Below, piece after piece: positions 10,301 to 22,317 of a DNA stretch of 64,000 nt; the stretch's first letter is position 1, and each line of letters begins with the position of its first letter. This DNA comes from Penium margaritaceum (lineage: Eukaryota; Streptophyta; Zygnematophyceae; Desmidiales; Peniaceae): assembly GCA_023375785.1 (NCBI GenBank), contig SZWC01000570.1:113165-177164 (forward strand), given 5' to 3'. Made by a program: the position numbers and the translations under genes. The notes under the pieces are model-generated. The model was not told the origin of the DNA and searched no databases. It worked only from the letters and a program-made list of their open reading frames with translations.

Positions 10301-13300
10301 TGCAATGACTGGCAATGCCTGGGCAATGCCTCGTATTGCCTGACAATGCGTGGCAATGCTTGGCAATGCATGGTAATGCTTGGACAATGCCTGGCAATGC
10401 CTGAGGAATGCCTGGAAAAGCCTGGCAATGCGTGGCAATGACTAGCAATGCCTGGCAATAACTTGCAATGCCTGGGCAATGCCTGACAATGCCTGCCAAT
10501 GCCTGGCAATGCCTAGGGCATGCATGGCAGTGCTTGGCAATGCCTGGAAAATGCTTGACGATGCATGTGCAATGCCTTGCAATGCCTGGCAATGCCTGGA
10601 AATGACTGGCAGTGCCTGGCAATGTCTTGCAATGACTGGCAATGTCTGGCAATGAATGGCATTGCCAGGGCAATGCCTGAAAATGCCTGGCAATGTCTAG
10701 AAACCCCTAGGCCATGCGTCGCAATGCTTGGAAATGCCTGGACAATGCTTGATAATGCCTGTGCAATGCCTTGCAATGCCTGGCAATGCCTAGACAGTGC
10801 CTGGAAATACGTGGACAGTGCATGGGCAATGCCAAGCAATGTCTAGGGAATGCCTTGCAATGCCTTGCAATACCTAGCAATGCCTCGCAATGCCTGGCAA
10901 CGACTGGCAATGCCTAGGCCATGCGTGGCAATGCCTGGCAATGCCTGGACAATGCCTGGTAATGCCTGGGCAATGCCTGGGCAATGCCTGGCAATGCCTG
11001 GGCAATGCCCCTGTAATGCCTGGCAATGCGTGGCAGTGCTTGGCAAGGCCTGGTAATGCCTGGCCAATGCCTGACAATGCCTGGGCAATGCGTGGTAATG
11101 CCTGTCAATGCATGGCAATACCTGAACAATGCTTGGCAATCCCTGGCAATGCCTGATAATGCCTAGGCAATGCCTGGCAATTCCTGGCAATGCCTGGGCA
11201 ATGATAGGCAATGCCTGGAAATACCTGGCAATGCCTAGGAAAATGCTTGGAAATGCCTGGCAATGCCTGAGTAATTCCTAGCAATCCTTCGCAATGCCTA
11301 GAAATGCCTACGGAATGCTTGGTAATGCCAGGGCAATACTGGACAATGCTAGGCGATGCCTGACAATGCCTGGCAATGCCTAGGCAATGCCCGAGAATGC
11401 ATGGGCAATGTCTGGTAATGCCTGGGTAATGTCTAAGCAATGCCTCGCAATACCTGGGCAATGCCTGGCAATGTCTAAGCATTCTTGGCAATCCCTGGCA
11501 ATATCTGGCAATGCCTAGCAATGCCTGACAATGCCTCATAATGTCTGGCAATGACTTGCAATGCCTGGCAATGACTGGCAATGCGTTGTAATGCCTATCA
11601 ATGCCTGGCAATGCCTGGGCAATGCCTGACAATGCCTGGCAATGCCTGGCAATGCCTAGGCCATGCGTGGCAATGCCTGGAAACGCCAGAATAATGCCAG
11701 GGCAATGCCTAGGGAATGCCTCGCAATGCCAGGGCAATGCTGGGCAATGCCAGGGCCATGCGTGGCAATGCTTGGCAATGGCAGGGCCATGCGTGGCAAT
11801 GCTTGGCAATGCCAGAGCAATGCCTAGGGAATTCCTCGCAATCCCAAGGCAATGCTAGGCAATGCTAGACAATGCCTGGCAATGCCTGGCAATGCCTGGC
11901 AATGCCTGTGTAATGCCTGAGAATGCATGGGCAATGCTTGACAATGCCTGGGCAATGCCCAGGCAATGCGTGGCAATGCCTGGGCAATGCCTGGCAATGC
12001 CTGGCAATCTCTGGCAATATCTGGCAATTCCTAGCAATGCTTGACAATGCCTGGCAATGCATGCCAATGACCGGCAATGCCTGGCAATGCCTGGCAATGA
12101 CCGGCAATGCCTGGCAATGACTGGCAATGCTTGGGCCATGCGTGGCAATGCCTGGCAATGCCTGGACAATGCTTGACAATGCCTCTGCAATGCCTTGGAA
12201 TGCCTGGCAATGCCTGGCAATGCTTGGCAATGCCTGGGCAAAGCCTGGCAATTCCTAGGAAATGCCTAGCAATGCCTAGCAATGCATGGACAATGCCTAG
12301 CAATGCATGGACAATGCCTAGCAATGCCTGGACGATGCCTAGGAATGCTCGGCAAAGCCTAGGCAATGCCTGGTAATGCCTATAAATACCCGGCAATGCC
12401 TCAAAAAATGCCTGACAATGCCTGGAAATGCCTGGGCAATGCCTGGCAATGCTTGGCAATGACTGGCATTGCCTGGGAAATACCTTGCAATGAATGGGCA
12501 ATGACGGGCAGTGCCTGCAAAATGCATGGTAATGCCTGGCAGTGCGTGGGAATGCCTAGGGAGTTCTTGGAAATGCCTGGCCAATGGTTTGTAATGCCTA
12601 GCAATGCCTGGCAATGCCTGGCATTGCCTGGGAAATACCTTGCAATCAATGGGCAATGACGGGCAATGCCTGCAAAATGCATGACAATGCCTGGCAGTGC
12701 CTGGCAATGCCTATGCCATGCGTGGAAATGCCTGGTAATGCCTGGACAAAGCATGACAATGCTTGTGAAATGCCCTGTAATGCCTGGCAATGCGTGGCAA
12801 TGCCTGGGCAATGATTGGCAATGCCTGGGCAATGCCTGGCAATGATTGGCAATGCCTCCACAATGCCTGGCAATGCCTGGCAATGCTTAGCAATGTCTTG
12901 CCAATGCATAGAAATTCCTGGCAATGCCTGGCAACGCCTGGGCAATGCTTGGCAATGCCTAGACAATGCCTTGCAATGCTTTGGCAATTCCTGGCAATGC
13001 CTAAATAATGCCCGGCAATGTCTAGCAATGCCTGGGCAATGCCTGGCAATGCCTGGAAACACCTGACAATGCTTGTGAAAATTCCTCGCAATGCCTGGCA
13101 ATGCCTGGACAATGCCTGGAAATGCTTCGCAATGCCTGGCAATGCCTAGGGAATGCCTGCCAATGCATGGATAATGCTTTGCAATGCCTGGCAATGCCTC
13201 GAAAATGCCCATACATTTCATAGGAATTTCAGGCAATGCCTGGCAATGCCTGGACAATGCCTGGCAATGTCTACGTAATGCCTGGCAATGCCTGGTCAAT

Positions 13301-16300
13301 GGCTGGCAATGCCTGGGAAATGCCTGGCAATGCCTGGGAATGCCTAGGCAATGCATGGCAATGCCTGGAGAATGGTTGGTAACGCCCGGACAATGCCTTG
13401 CAATGCCTGAAAATGCCTTGCAATGCGTGCCAATGCTTGGTAATGCATGGGTAAGGCCTGGCAATGCCTGGGGAATGCCTAGGCAATGCTAGGTGATGCC
13501 TAGCAATGTGTGGGCAATGCTTGGCAATGCGTGGTAATGCCTGGGCAATGCCTGGCAATGCCTAGCAATTTTGGCAAGGTGTAGGCAATGCCTAGCAATG
13601 CCTGGCAATGCCTGGGCAATGCCTTGGCAATGACGGGCAATGCCTGGGCAATGCCTAGCAATTATTGGCAATGCCTGGGCAATGCCTGGCAATGTCTTTT
13701 AATGCCTGGCAATGTCTGGGTAATGCCTAGCAATGCCTAGCAGTGTCTGGGCAATACGTGGCAATGCCTCGTAATGCCCGAGCCATGACTGGCAATGCCT
13801 GGGCAATGCCTGGCAATGATTGGCAATGCATGGGCAATGCCTTGCAATGTCTGGGTAATGCCTAGCAATGCCTGGCAATGCCTGGCAATGCCTAGGCAAT
13901 GCCTATCAATGCTCGTCAATGCCTGGGCAATGCCTGGCAATGCCTTTGCAATGCCTGGCAATGCCTAGGGAATGCCTGGCAATGCCTGGCAATGCTTGGG
14001 AAATTCTTGGCAATCCCTAGGAAATGTCTGGTAATGCATAGGCAATGTGTGGCAATGCCTGGCAATGTTTGGCAATGCCTGGCAATGCCTAGGAAATGCC
14101 TGTCAATGCCTGGCAATGCCTTGGCAATGCCGGGCAATGCTTGGGCAATGCCTGGCAATGCCTGGGCAATGCCTGGGCCATGCTTGGCAATGCCTGGCAA
14201 TGCATGGCAATGCCTGGGCAATGCCTAGCAATGCCCCGCAATGGCTGCCAATGCCTGGCAATGCCTGGGCAATGCCTGGTAATGCTTGGCAATGCCTCGG
14301 CAATGCCTGGCAATGCCCGGGCAATGCCTAACAATGCGAGGCAATGCCTGGCAATGCCTGGCAATTCTTGGTAATGCATGGGCAATGCCTAGCAATGGCT
14401 GGGCGATGCATGGCAATGCCTGTGCAATGCCTGGTGATGCCTAGCAATGCGAGGCAATGCCTGGCAATGCCAAGACAATACCAGACAATGCCTGGTAATG
14501 CTTGGCAATGCCTAGGTAATGCCTAGGCAATGGCTGGCAATGCCTTGCAATGCCTCGGCAATGCTTGGAAATGTCTTGACAATGCCTTGCAATGCCTGGC
14601 AATGCCTGGGTAATGCCTAGCAATGCCTAGACAATGCTAGGCAATGCCTGGCAATGCCTGCCAATACCTGGCAGTCCCTGGGAAAATGCTTGGCAATGCA
14701 TGTGCAATGCCTGGCAATGCCAAGGGAATTCCTAGCAATGCCTGGGCAATACGTGACAATGCCTAGCAAAGCCTGGCAATGCCTGGGCAATGCTAGGCAA
14801 TACATGGACAATGCCTCGCAATGCCTAGACAATGCCCAAGCAATGCCTGGCCATCCCGGGTAATGCCTGACAATGCCTCGGCAATGCCTGGAAATGTCTA
14901 GGCAATGCCTGGAAATGCATGGGCAATGACAAGCAATGCTTGGACAATGCTTAGTAATGCGTGGCAATGCCTAGGCAATGCGTGGCAATGCCTGGCAATG
15001 CCTGGAAAATGCTTGACAATGCCTATGCAATGCCTTGCGATGCCTTGCAATGCCCAGCCAGTGCCTGGAAATGCCTGCGTAATGCCTCGCAATTCCTAGC
15101 AATGCATGTACAATGCCTAGCAATGCCTGGCAATACTGGCAATGCCTAGGAAAATGCCTAGCAATGCCTAGCAATGCCTGGACACAGTCCAGGCAGTGCC
15201 TGGCAATACCGGGTAATGCCTTACAATGCCTGGGCAATGGCTGGCAATGCCTAGGCAATGCCTAGAAATGGCTGGCAATGCTTGGAAATGCCTGGGAATG
15301 CCTATCAATGCGTGGCAATGCCTGCTGATGTTTGGCAATACATGGGTAATGCTTGGAAATGCCTGGGCAATGCCTGGCAATGCCTTGGAAAAGCCTTGTA
15401 ATACCTAGCAATGCTTGGAAATTCCTAGCAATGTCAGGACAATGCATGACAATGTCTGCAATGCCTGGCAATGCCTAGGTTATGCCTGGCAATGCGTGGC
15501 AATGCCTGGGCAATGCCTCGCAATGCCTGGGCAATGCCTGTCATGCCTGGCAATACCCGGCAAAGCCTGGGAAAATGCTTGGCAATGCGTGGCAATGCCT
15601 GGCAATGCCGCATAATGCCTGGCAATGCCTGGGCAATGCTTGGCAATACCTAGCAATGCCCGCCGATGCCTGACTATATCTGGCAATGCCTGGGCAATGC
15701 CTTGCAATGCATGGACAATGCCTGGCAATGCCTCACAATGCCTAGGCAATGTCCAGACAATGCCTGGCAATGCCGGGTAATGCCTGGCAATGCCTTGCAA
15801 TGTCTAGGCAATGCATTGCAATGCCTGGTAATGCCTGGACAATACCTGACTAGGCCTTGGCAATACCTGGTAATGCATGGCAAAGCGTAGCAATACCTGG
15901 GCAATTCTTGGCAATGCCTGACAATGCCTAGGCAATGCCTGGAAATGCGTGGAAATACCTGGCAATGCCTGGGAAAATGCCAGGAAATACCTGGTAATGC
16001 CTGAGCAATGCCTAGCAATACTTGGCAATGCCTGGCAATGCCTAGGGAACGCCGGGAAATGCTTGGGCAATGCTGGACAATGCCTACCAATGCCTGGCAA
16101 TGCCTGGCAATGCCCGAGAATGCATGGGCAATGCGTGGCAATGCCTGGACAATATTTGGCGATGCCTGTGTAATGCCTGGCAATGTCTACGCAATGCCTG
16201 GTAATGCCTGGCAATGCCTAGGCAATGACTGGCAATGCCTAGGAAATGCCTTGCAATGCCTAGGCCATGCATGGCAATGCCTGGTAATGCCTGGACAATG

Positions 16301-16684
16301 CTTTATAATACCTGTGCAGTGCCTTCAAATGCCTAGCAATGCCTGGGCAATGCCTGGCAATTCCTGGGCAATGGTTGGCAATGCCTAGGAATGCATGGAC
16401 AATACCTAGCAATGCCTGGACAATGCTCAGGAATGCCTGGCAATGCCTATCAATGTCTGTGAATACTTGCCAATGCCTGGGAAAATGCCTGGCAATGCCT
16501 GGGCAATGCTTGGAAATGCTTGGCAATGCCTGGCAATCCCTGGGAAATGCCTGGCAATGCCTGTTCAATGCTTTGTAATACCTAGCATATGCCTGGCAAT
16601 GCCTTGCAATGCCTGGCAATGCCTAGGCAATGCATGGCAATGCCTGGCAATGCCTGGACATTTCTTGACAATGCCTGTGAAATG
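7364..16684 (+). repeat. 10/11-bp minisatellite, forward array 1
   Basis: Over 9 kb of degenerate head-to-tail units of ATGCCTGGCA (10 bp). One-base-longer versions carry an extra base (CTGGGCAATG, CTGGACAATG, CTAGGCAATG). The unit centre TGCCTGGCA is a near-perfect dyad. A variant marker, CTAGGCCATGCGTGG, often followed by CTTGACAATGCCTGTGCAATG, recurs about every 165-210 bases in parts of the array (9147, 9321, 9505, 9672; 10073, 10249; 10710, 10917). All open frames here come from the unit, which has no stop codon in any of six frames. Confidence 0.95.
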
Positions 16685-16931
16685 GTGCACCCGTTGGAAA
16701 CGTCAAGAAGTGCAAGTATGCCCCAGAAGCAGCACGTGCGATGCTAGGGTTGCTCCCTCTCCCGCTTCCAGACGGCTTCAATCCCGCGGACGAGGTGTTG
16801 TTCAAGAGGGAGGGCTTGGCATGGGGTATGAGGGACAACCCAGTCAGCTGGTTGGAACTCCACCAGGCGCGGCAGCGTGAGAAGGCACGAGTAGCAGTTG
16901 GTGCGCAGCAGATGCCTGGTGAGCAACAGCA

Positions 16932-16975
<44 letters not shown>

Positions 16976-17898
16976 TGGCAACTTCACATTCGTGCAATGT
17001 CCCTTCTTTTAGCCCTTTCTTCACTTGCACTTCGGCCTCGGCAGCCTCTCTCAGCTCAGCCTGGCAGAACTTGATGTCGGAGCATCTCCCAAACGCTGCC
17101 ATCTCGCAGTGCCAAAAAATGATCATCAAAATCATGGCCAAGGAGCTCAGATTGGGAGTGAAGCACATGGAGAGATTGACGATGCAGACGATGAAGATGG
17201 AGCGGACTGGGTGTGGGACCCCCTCATTACCGATGCCGGTGATGATGATGAGGTGTGGTTAAAAGATATTGGTGTTAGTGGCGAGGGTGCTGAAGCTGGA
17301 GCAGGAGCTACTGGTGCTGTTGGTGGAGAGGACATAGGTGGTGAGGGTGCTGAAGCTACTCGTGTAGGAATGGCAGCGTCAGAGGAAGAGGAGGATTCTG
17401 ACGATGATGTTGAGGAGGAAATGGAGGGGGATGATGATGATAGTGAAGGGGTAGAGGGAGATGAGGAGTTTGAGGAGGAGGAGCTAAGAGCTGAAAAGGA
17501 AGATGGAAGGATTCTACAGCTTGGTGTACTGAAGCGGAATGATGTGGAGGCAGCTTTGGAGTTGGAGCAAGCTGCAGCAACTCCCTGGTGGCGACACTGG
17601 AAGTGCAGCAGTTGCTGGGAAAGGTGGTGGGACTTCAACTGTGTCAAGTCCATCTACAACACCAGCAGCAGCAGCATCTACAGCTCGTCCTGCTTCTCCT
17701 AGAGCCATTGGAAAGCCTCACACATCTGTCATGGCTGGTTCATCCAAGGCAGCTGCTGCTACGGCAGCTGCTCTGAAGATAGGTGCAGCAGCCAAGGCTA
17801 CTGCTACAAAGGCTGTGGCTGCCAAGGCCAGTGCTAGCAAGGCTGCTGCTGCCAAGGCTACTGCTGCGAAGGCTGGCAAGAAAGCACGCAAGACCTGA
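16685..17898 (+). pseudogene. Truncated BED-finger/hAT-like coding remnant
   Basis: The minisatellite abuts coding-like sequence. In one frame it reads VGNVKKCKYAPEAARAML, resembling the last part of a BED zinc finger in hAT proteins. It continues to WGMRDNPVSWLELHQ and a polyglutamine tract. After a frame change near 17100 comes an acidic stretch (DDADDEDGADW, then long E/D runs, 17170-17520). Another frame change near 17580 leads to an Ala/Lys-rich tail (KAAAAKATAAKAGKKARKT) with a stop at 17896-17898. No DUF659 or dimerisation domain lies between. The acidic region plus basic Ala-rich tail parallels the end of the hAT at 18671-23120. I infer a 5'-truncated, internally deleted hAT relative; an unrelated spliced gene is possible. 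Confidence 0.45.
16924..16976 (+). repeat. CAG/CAA microsatellite (polyglutamine)
   Basis: About 17 CAG codons with interspersed CAA inside the hAT-like remnant. On the opposite strand it reads as polyleucine or polycysteine, which is a shadow. Confidence 0.9.
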
Positions 17899-18411
17899 GG
17901 ATATGACTGGTCTGTAAATGTTCCAATGTAATCTTATTCTTCTCATTGTCCACTTTCATTGCCTTACATTCCAGCACTTTCCACATTCAGCTTTGTTCAA
18001 TGATTTCTATGAATGAGAATATAACCATAGCATGTTATGGATGCGTAGACTGTACGAAAGTAGATAGAATGACTTATGTGCAGTCACTTTTGTCTACTCA
18101 CTTCTGATGGTTCATCCAAGACTTTTGCAATGTCTGAAAGGCAAGATGTAGAGGCATAATGTGTAGACTTGCAAGGTGGAATGGTCTAGGCATTAAAACA
18201 CAAGGGAACAAGTGTATTATACTTAGTATTTGATCCAGCATGTACGTTCAAAAACACCTGCAAAGTGACATGGTGAGAGTGATTAGGTGCAATTTTTGGC
18301 ATGCTTGGGTGCTTAAGCAAAGTCGACTTTGACCACCGTTTGCCAATATGGCAACGTCTGACTTTCGACTTCCGACTTGGGGTCGACTTCGACTTGGAAA
18401 AGTCATCATGG
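17899..18411. other. Non-coding tail of the 16.7-kb insertion
   Basis: AT-richer sequence with no gene. Near 18320-18400 there are several GTCGACTT/CGACTT words, possibly subterminal repeats of the same element. I could not find terminal inverted repeats or a target duplication, so the limits of the insertion are set only by where the minisatellite stops and restarts. Confidence 0.4.
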
Positions 18412-18670
18412 GCCAGGGCGATGCCTAGGCAATGCCTGACAGTGCCTGGCAATGCCTAGGCAATGCATGGCAATGCCTGGCAATGCCTGGGCAAAGCTTG
18501 GCAATGCCTGGGAAATGCCTGGCAATGCCTAGCAATGCATGGGAAATGCCGGGCAATGCCTGGCAATGCCTGGCAATGCCTGGGCAATGCCTCGCAGTGT
18601 CTGGCAATGCCCGGAAATGCCTGGCAATGCCTAGGCAATGCTTGGCAATACCTGGGCAATGCTTGGGAAT
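18412..18670 (+). repeat. 10/11-bp minisatellite, forward array 2
   Basis: About 260 bases of the same forward-oriented unit between the BED/hAT-like remnant and the hAT transposon. It ends in TTGGGAAT, the left target duplication of the hAT. Confidence 0.93.
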
Positions 18671-18761
18671 CAGTGTTGACCTTGGCCCCACGAACCTCGG
18701 TACATCGAGGTCCACATCAATACATCGATGTAGCTGTAACTGGCAACATCGATGTGGGTCT

Positions 18762-18804
18762 GGGGGGGGGGAGGGGGGGAGGGGGGGAGAGGAGGGAGGG
18801 GGGG
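18762..18804 (+). repeat. G-run tract near hAT left end
   Basis: Nearly uninterrupted G runs broken by single A bases, capable in principle of forming G-quadruplexes. A second G run lies at about 18895-18906. It is non-coding, between the transposon end and the transposase stop codon. Confidence 0.85.
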
Positions 18805-19005
18805 TCAGTGAGGTCCACTAATTTGTAACTGCAGACTCAGATTTGCACTTGTTCAACATTCTATCATACACACTTCAAGGTGCACTATTCAAGGAGGGGG
18901 GGGGGGCAATGAGGCCCACTAATTTGCAATTGTAGTCACAGATTGACCATTGCTCACCTCCCTATCAAACACACTTCTAGGTGTACAGTATAAGGTACTG
19001 CAACT
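18805..19005. repeat. Two diverged ~100-bp tandem copies in the hAT left end
   Basis: The segment beginning TCAGTGAGGTCCACTAATTTG at 18805 is repeated in diverged form from about 18907 (CAATGAGGCCCACTAATTTG). Each copy follows a G run and contains a CACACTTC(A/T)AGGTG phrase. Confidence 0.7.
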
Positions 19006-19182
19006 ACTTATTGCCAGTCATGAACATTAACTTTGGTGTGTCACAAATTTCACTCTTCACATGCAGTATCACACAGTGGTCACTAGAATGGAACTATGCT
19101 TCAGACATGTACATTAAAGCATAATAGACTGAATTGAACAAGCAAATGAAATTGGAAGCATGTCTCATGTCGGAAAACATTT

Positions 19183-22100
19183 CTACTTGCGCAGAGCACT
19201 TGTTGCTCTGCGTCTAGCCAGCTTGCTTGCTGCAGTGGCTACTGCGGCAGTCCCTGCCGCACGCTTTGCTGCCCTGGCTGCAGCCATGGCAAATAAGGCA
19301 GCTCTCTTATCCCTGTGCTTGGCACTGCCAATCCGTGATGCTGCTGTTGCTGCTGGATTGGATGATGGTGCTGATGTCCCTTGCTTTCCTACTCCCTTAT
19401 CTCCCTGTCCACCTGGTACAGCTCCAGTTGCTCCTTCCCCATCTGCTTCTTCCCCACTGCCTACTCCTCCTTCCTCCCCACCTGCTCCATCTGGCTCAAA
19501 TGCCCCTCTCTCCCCACATTCTGCCCCTTCTCCACCTGCTGTCCCTTCTCCACCTGCTGTCCCTTCTCCATCTGCTGGCCCTTCTCCAGCTGCTGCCCCT
19601 TCTCCAACTGCTGCCCCTTCTCCACCTGTTGTCCCTTCTCCACCTGCTGCCCCTTCTCCACCTGCTGCCCCTTCACCACCCGCTCCATGAGCTAAGGCAT
19701 TGCTGCTTGAGGCCTTCACCTGTGCACAAACACGTACTGGACGAGCATGAGGCATTCCAGGTGTGCTGCTCATGACTCGAATAGACGCTATGACTTCAAC
19801 CACATCATCATCTCCCAATGCCTCCTCTACCTCCTCCTCCTCCTTGTCCTCCCCCTCATCATCACTCTCTATGTCATCCTCTGGCTCACTCAACACTCCC
19901 TCCTCAACAACCTCCCCATCATCCTCGCTGGCCTCTGCGTCAGCTTTTGCTTCTGCTTCCGCGGCTACAGTGATGTTGTTTGCTGCCTTGCGTCCATTCC
20001 AGCCATAGTGCTTGCGTAGACGGACGTTGCACCAAACAAGGAGCTTGAGTGTCGACACCTTGAGCCAGTTCCTCCTTGCAGTGTGGATCAACTCGTGAGT
20101 GGAAAATACACGCTCACACTCAGATGAAGAACATGGCTGCGACAGCAGCTTCAATGCCAGATCGCGAAGCACAGGCAGGTTGCACATGTAGTTGACATGC
20201 CACTCTCCAGCAGACATTGTGCCACATTGCACTTTTGCTACTGCAGCAACAGCCTTGGCATTCCTGCGAGGTGTCACCATGGGATCATGGACAACCATGG
20301 TCTGAGCCAGCTGGAATGCACCGATCTCCTTCATGATGGCGTCGTGTTTCTCTTCTGGAACCAGTGCCTCCATCACTGCCTGCCATGCTTGCAGGGTAGT
20401 GGCGTCACTGTACGGATCATTTCCAAAGTGCTGAGGATGCAGACGCCAAGCAGCAGCATACAAAGGAAAGCTCATATCCTTGGACCAGCGGTGGTCCAAT
20501 CTGCCCAGAACATAGTTCACATGAGACTCTGCAACCTTCCGTCCCTTCTTGCCCTTTTTCTCAGCCAGCGCTTTAACTTGCTCCGCACAATCCAACAAGC
20601 CCTCGTATATCTCACCAGCCCCCCCACCCGGGGAATCAGCCACACGCAGCACCCGCACCAAGGGCAGAAGCAAGTCCTTCAACTGACGGACCTGGAGCCA
20701 AAAGACCTTGCGTCGTATGATCCGTCTCACCTCCCTCTTCCGACTTCTGAAGCCGGCATCCCGCTGTGAACCAATCTGCTTCCATACTTCCAGCTGCAAA
20801 AACTCCTCGAGCTCCTCCCGCAGATCCAGCAACCGCTCCACCATGTAAAACACGAAGCAAAGCGGGTGTCGCACCTGTTCTTGAGCACCTTGCCCCCTGT
20901 TTTGTCCTTTAGCCATGTACGAGGAATTGCATTGTTCCTGAAGAAGGCAATGACTTTCTCACACCGTCCAATGATCCCTGCACCCCATGCAGTCTTCCCA
21001 ACATCCTTCATGATCAGGTCAATGTTGTGTGCACAACAACCCTGGAATAACAACTTCAGGTACTTCACCCGCAGCTGGTCGAATGCCTTCTTGTTCACTG
21101 GAGCATTATCGCATATCACCAAAACAACCTTGTCCTCACCCACTGCTTCGATTGCTGCCTCTATCATGGAGGCAGTGTGGTCTGCATCCCTAGTCAGACC
21201 GCTGGCATCACGCAAGAACAGGTGGACCGAGCCCATTGCATTGACTGCCATTGCATTGTAAATTGGCCTGATCTGCCTATTGGACCACTCGTCAACTGCT
21301 AGACTGGTGTCATACGTTGTCCATCCCTGCTTCAAAGGCACGTCTAGCTCAGCAAGCTGTGCATCCAGTTTCGGGAGCAAGTCATCCACCACTGTGCCTC
21401 TGGCTGGCAACCTAAAGCTCGGTGTTGTCTTCTTTGCTGACTTGATGACATCCATGAGTGCTGGCTCCCGACGGAAGGAGATGGGTAAAGCAGCAATGCA
21501 TATGAGTTTGACTATTTCCAGCTGGCAGTTCACGTTGTTCGTCTTGTCAGAGTGCTCAACCATGGTGGATTGTCGAAAAGAGGCGGCCTTGTTGATGTCA
21601 AAGAGAGGTATCTCACCCTCAAGTCTTGTTGTGCCTGCCTGCCTGCTTGGACCTGCCGCGTCCCCAGCATCGTCATCACTAGAGCCGTGCTGCCGCGTCA
21701 ATCCCCCGTCTGCTGCTTGGGCTGCTTTCTCCTCGGCCTCCCATAACTTGAGCCACGGCACCGGTTTGTCCTTTGTCCTTCATTCGGTACCCTCTCCCTT
21801 GTACAGCTTCACGCTGTATGGCTGCCATCCTGCCGGAGGCGGTGGAAATCGCTCCATGCCCAACGCGTCCCTGTATGTTGGTGGAGGATGGGGACACTTC
21901 CCCACATTCGGGTTGTTGCAGGCGAAGTGGCCGCGGATGCGATCACATGTCCCGCTCACCCTCTTGACGCACGAGCCATAGACAAATCCCGCCTTTTTGC
22001 TGCTCGTTGACTTGGACTCGCAGTGCTTGGACAGTTCTTTGGTGAGGAAATCACCGGTGAGGACCCGTTTCTTTGGTGGATTCCACTTATGGGCATCAAA

Positions 22101-22199
22101 TTGTGCCGATACAGCGGATACAACAACTACCGTGGGACTGGAACCTGTGGTGGATGTTCGGTTTGAGCAGGTTTTGGAATTGGGCTGAGAAGATGCCAT
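19183..22199 (-). pseudogene. hAT transposase (BED finger, DUF659, hAT dimerisation), inactivated
   Basis: Reading leftward from the ATG at 22199: a Ser/Thr-rich N-terminus; a degenerate BED-type finger (about 21985-21890; VSGTCDRIRGHF, NPNVGKC); a DUF659/RNase H-like region (about 21560-20990; CDNAPVNKKAF, CCAHNIDLIMKDVG); and the hAT C-terminal dimerisation motif (about 20170-20015; QPCSSSECERVFST, IHTARRNWL). An acidic stretch, a hexapeptide-like run of GGEGAA units (about 19690-19480) and a basic Ala/Arg tail follow, ending at a TAG (19183-19185). There are two lesions: an in-frame TGA at 21780-21782, and a one-base deletion near 20850-20860 between DTRFAS and FYMVERLLDL. In hAT families this protein cuts and pastes the element in the nucleus; this copy could not make it intact. 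Confidence 0.88.
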
Positions 22200-22288
22200 G
22201 GTGGGAGGAACGCACCGGCGCACCGGCCTCAGGCGCCAGTGTGCCAAAGTGTTGGGTTCAGCACGGAACAGGGGGGAGGTTTGTTACT

Positions 22289-22317
22289 GCCATCGGTGCA
22301 AGTCTTGCACCGATGGC
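22289..22317. repeat. 29-bp near-continuous palindrome upstream of the hAT transposase
   Basis: GCCATCGGTGCAAG and CTTGCACCGATGGC are perfect 14-base arms around a single T. GGTGCAAGTCTTGC is repeated immediately after. It lies about 90 bases 5' of the transposase ATG on the minus strand, where a promoter or protein-binding site would be expected. Function is not shown. Confidence 0.8.

Noticed and set aside
7390-16680. Dozens of open frames reading MPGNAWQCLA-type or ALPGIARHCQ-type peptides
   Set aside because: They are the minisatellite unit translated in successive frames. They exist on both strands at once and change frame whenever an 11-base unit occurs, so they carry no coding signal.
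16744-17168. Minus-strand frames with polyleucine or polycysteine
   Set aside because: They are the reverse reading of the CAG/CAA tract.
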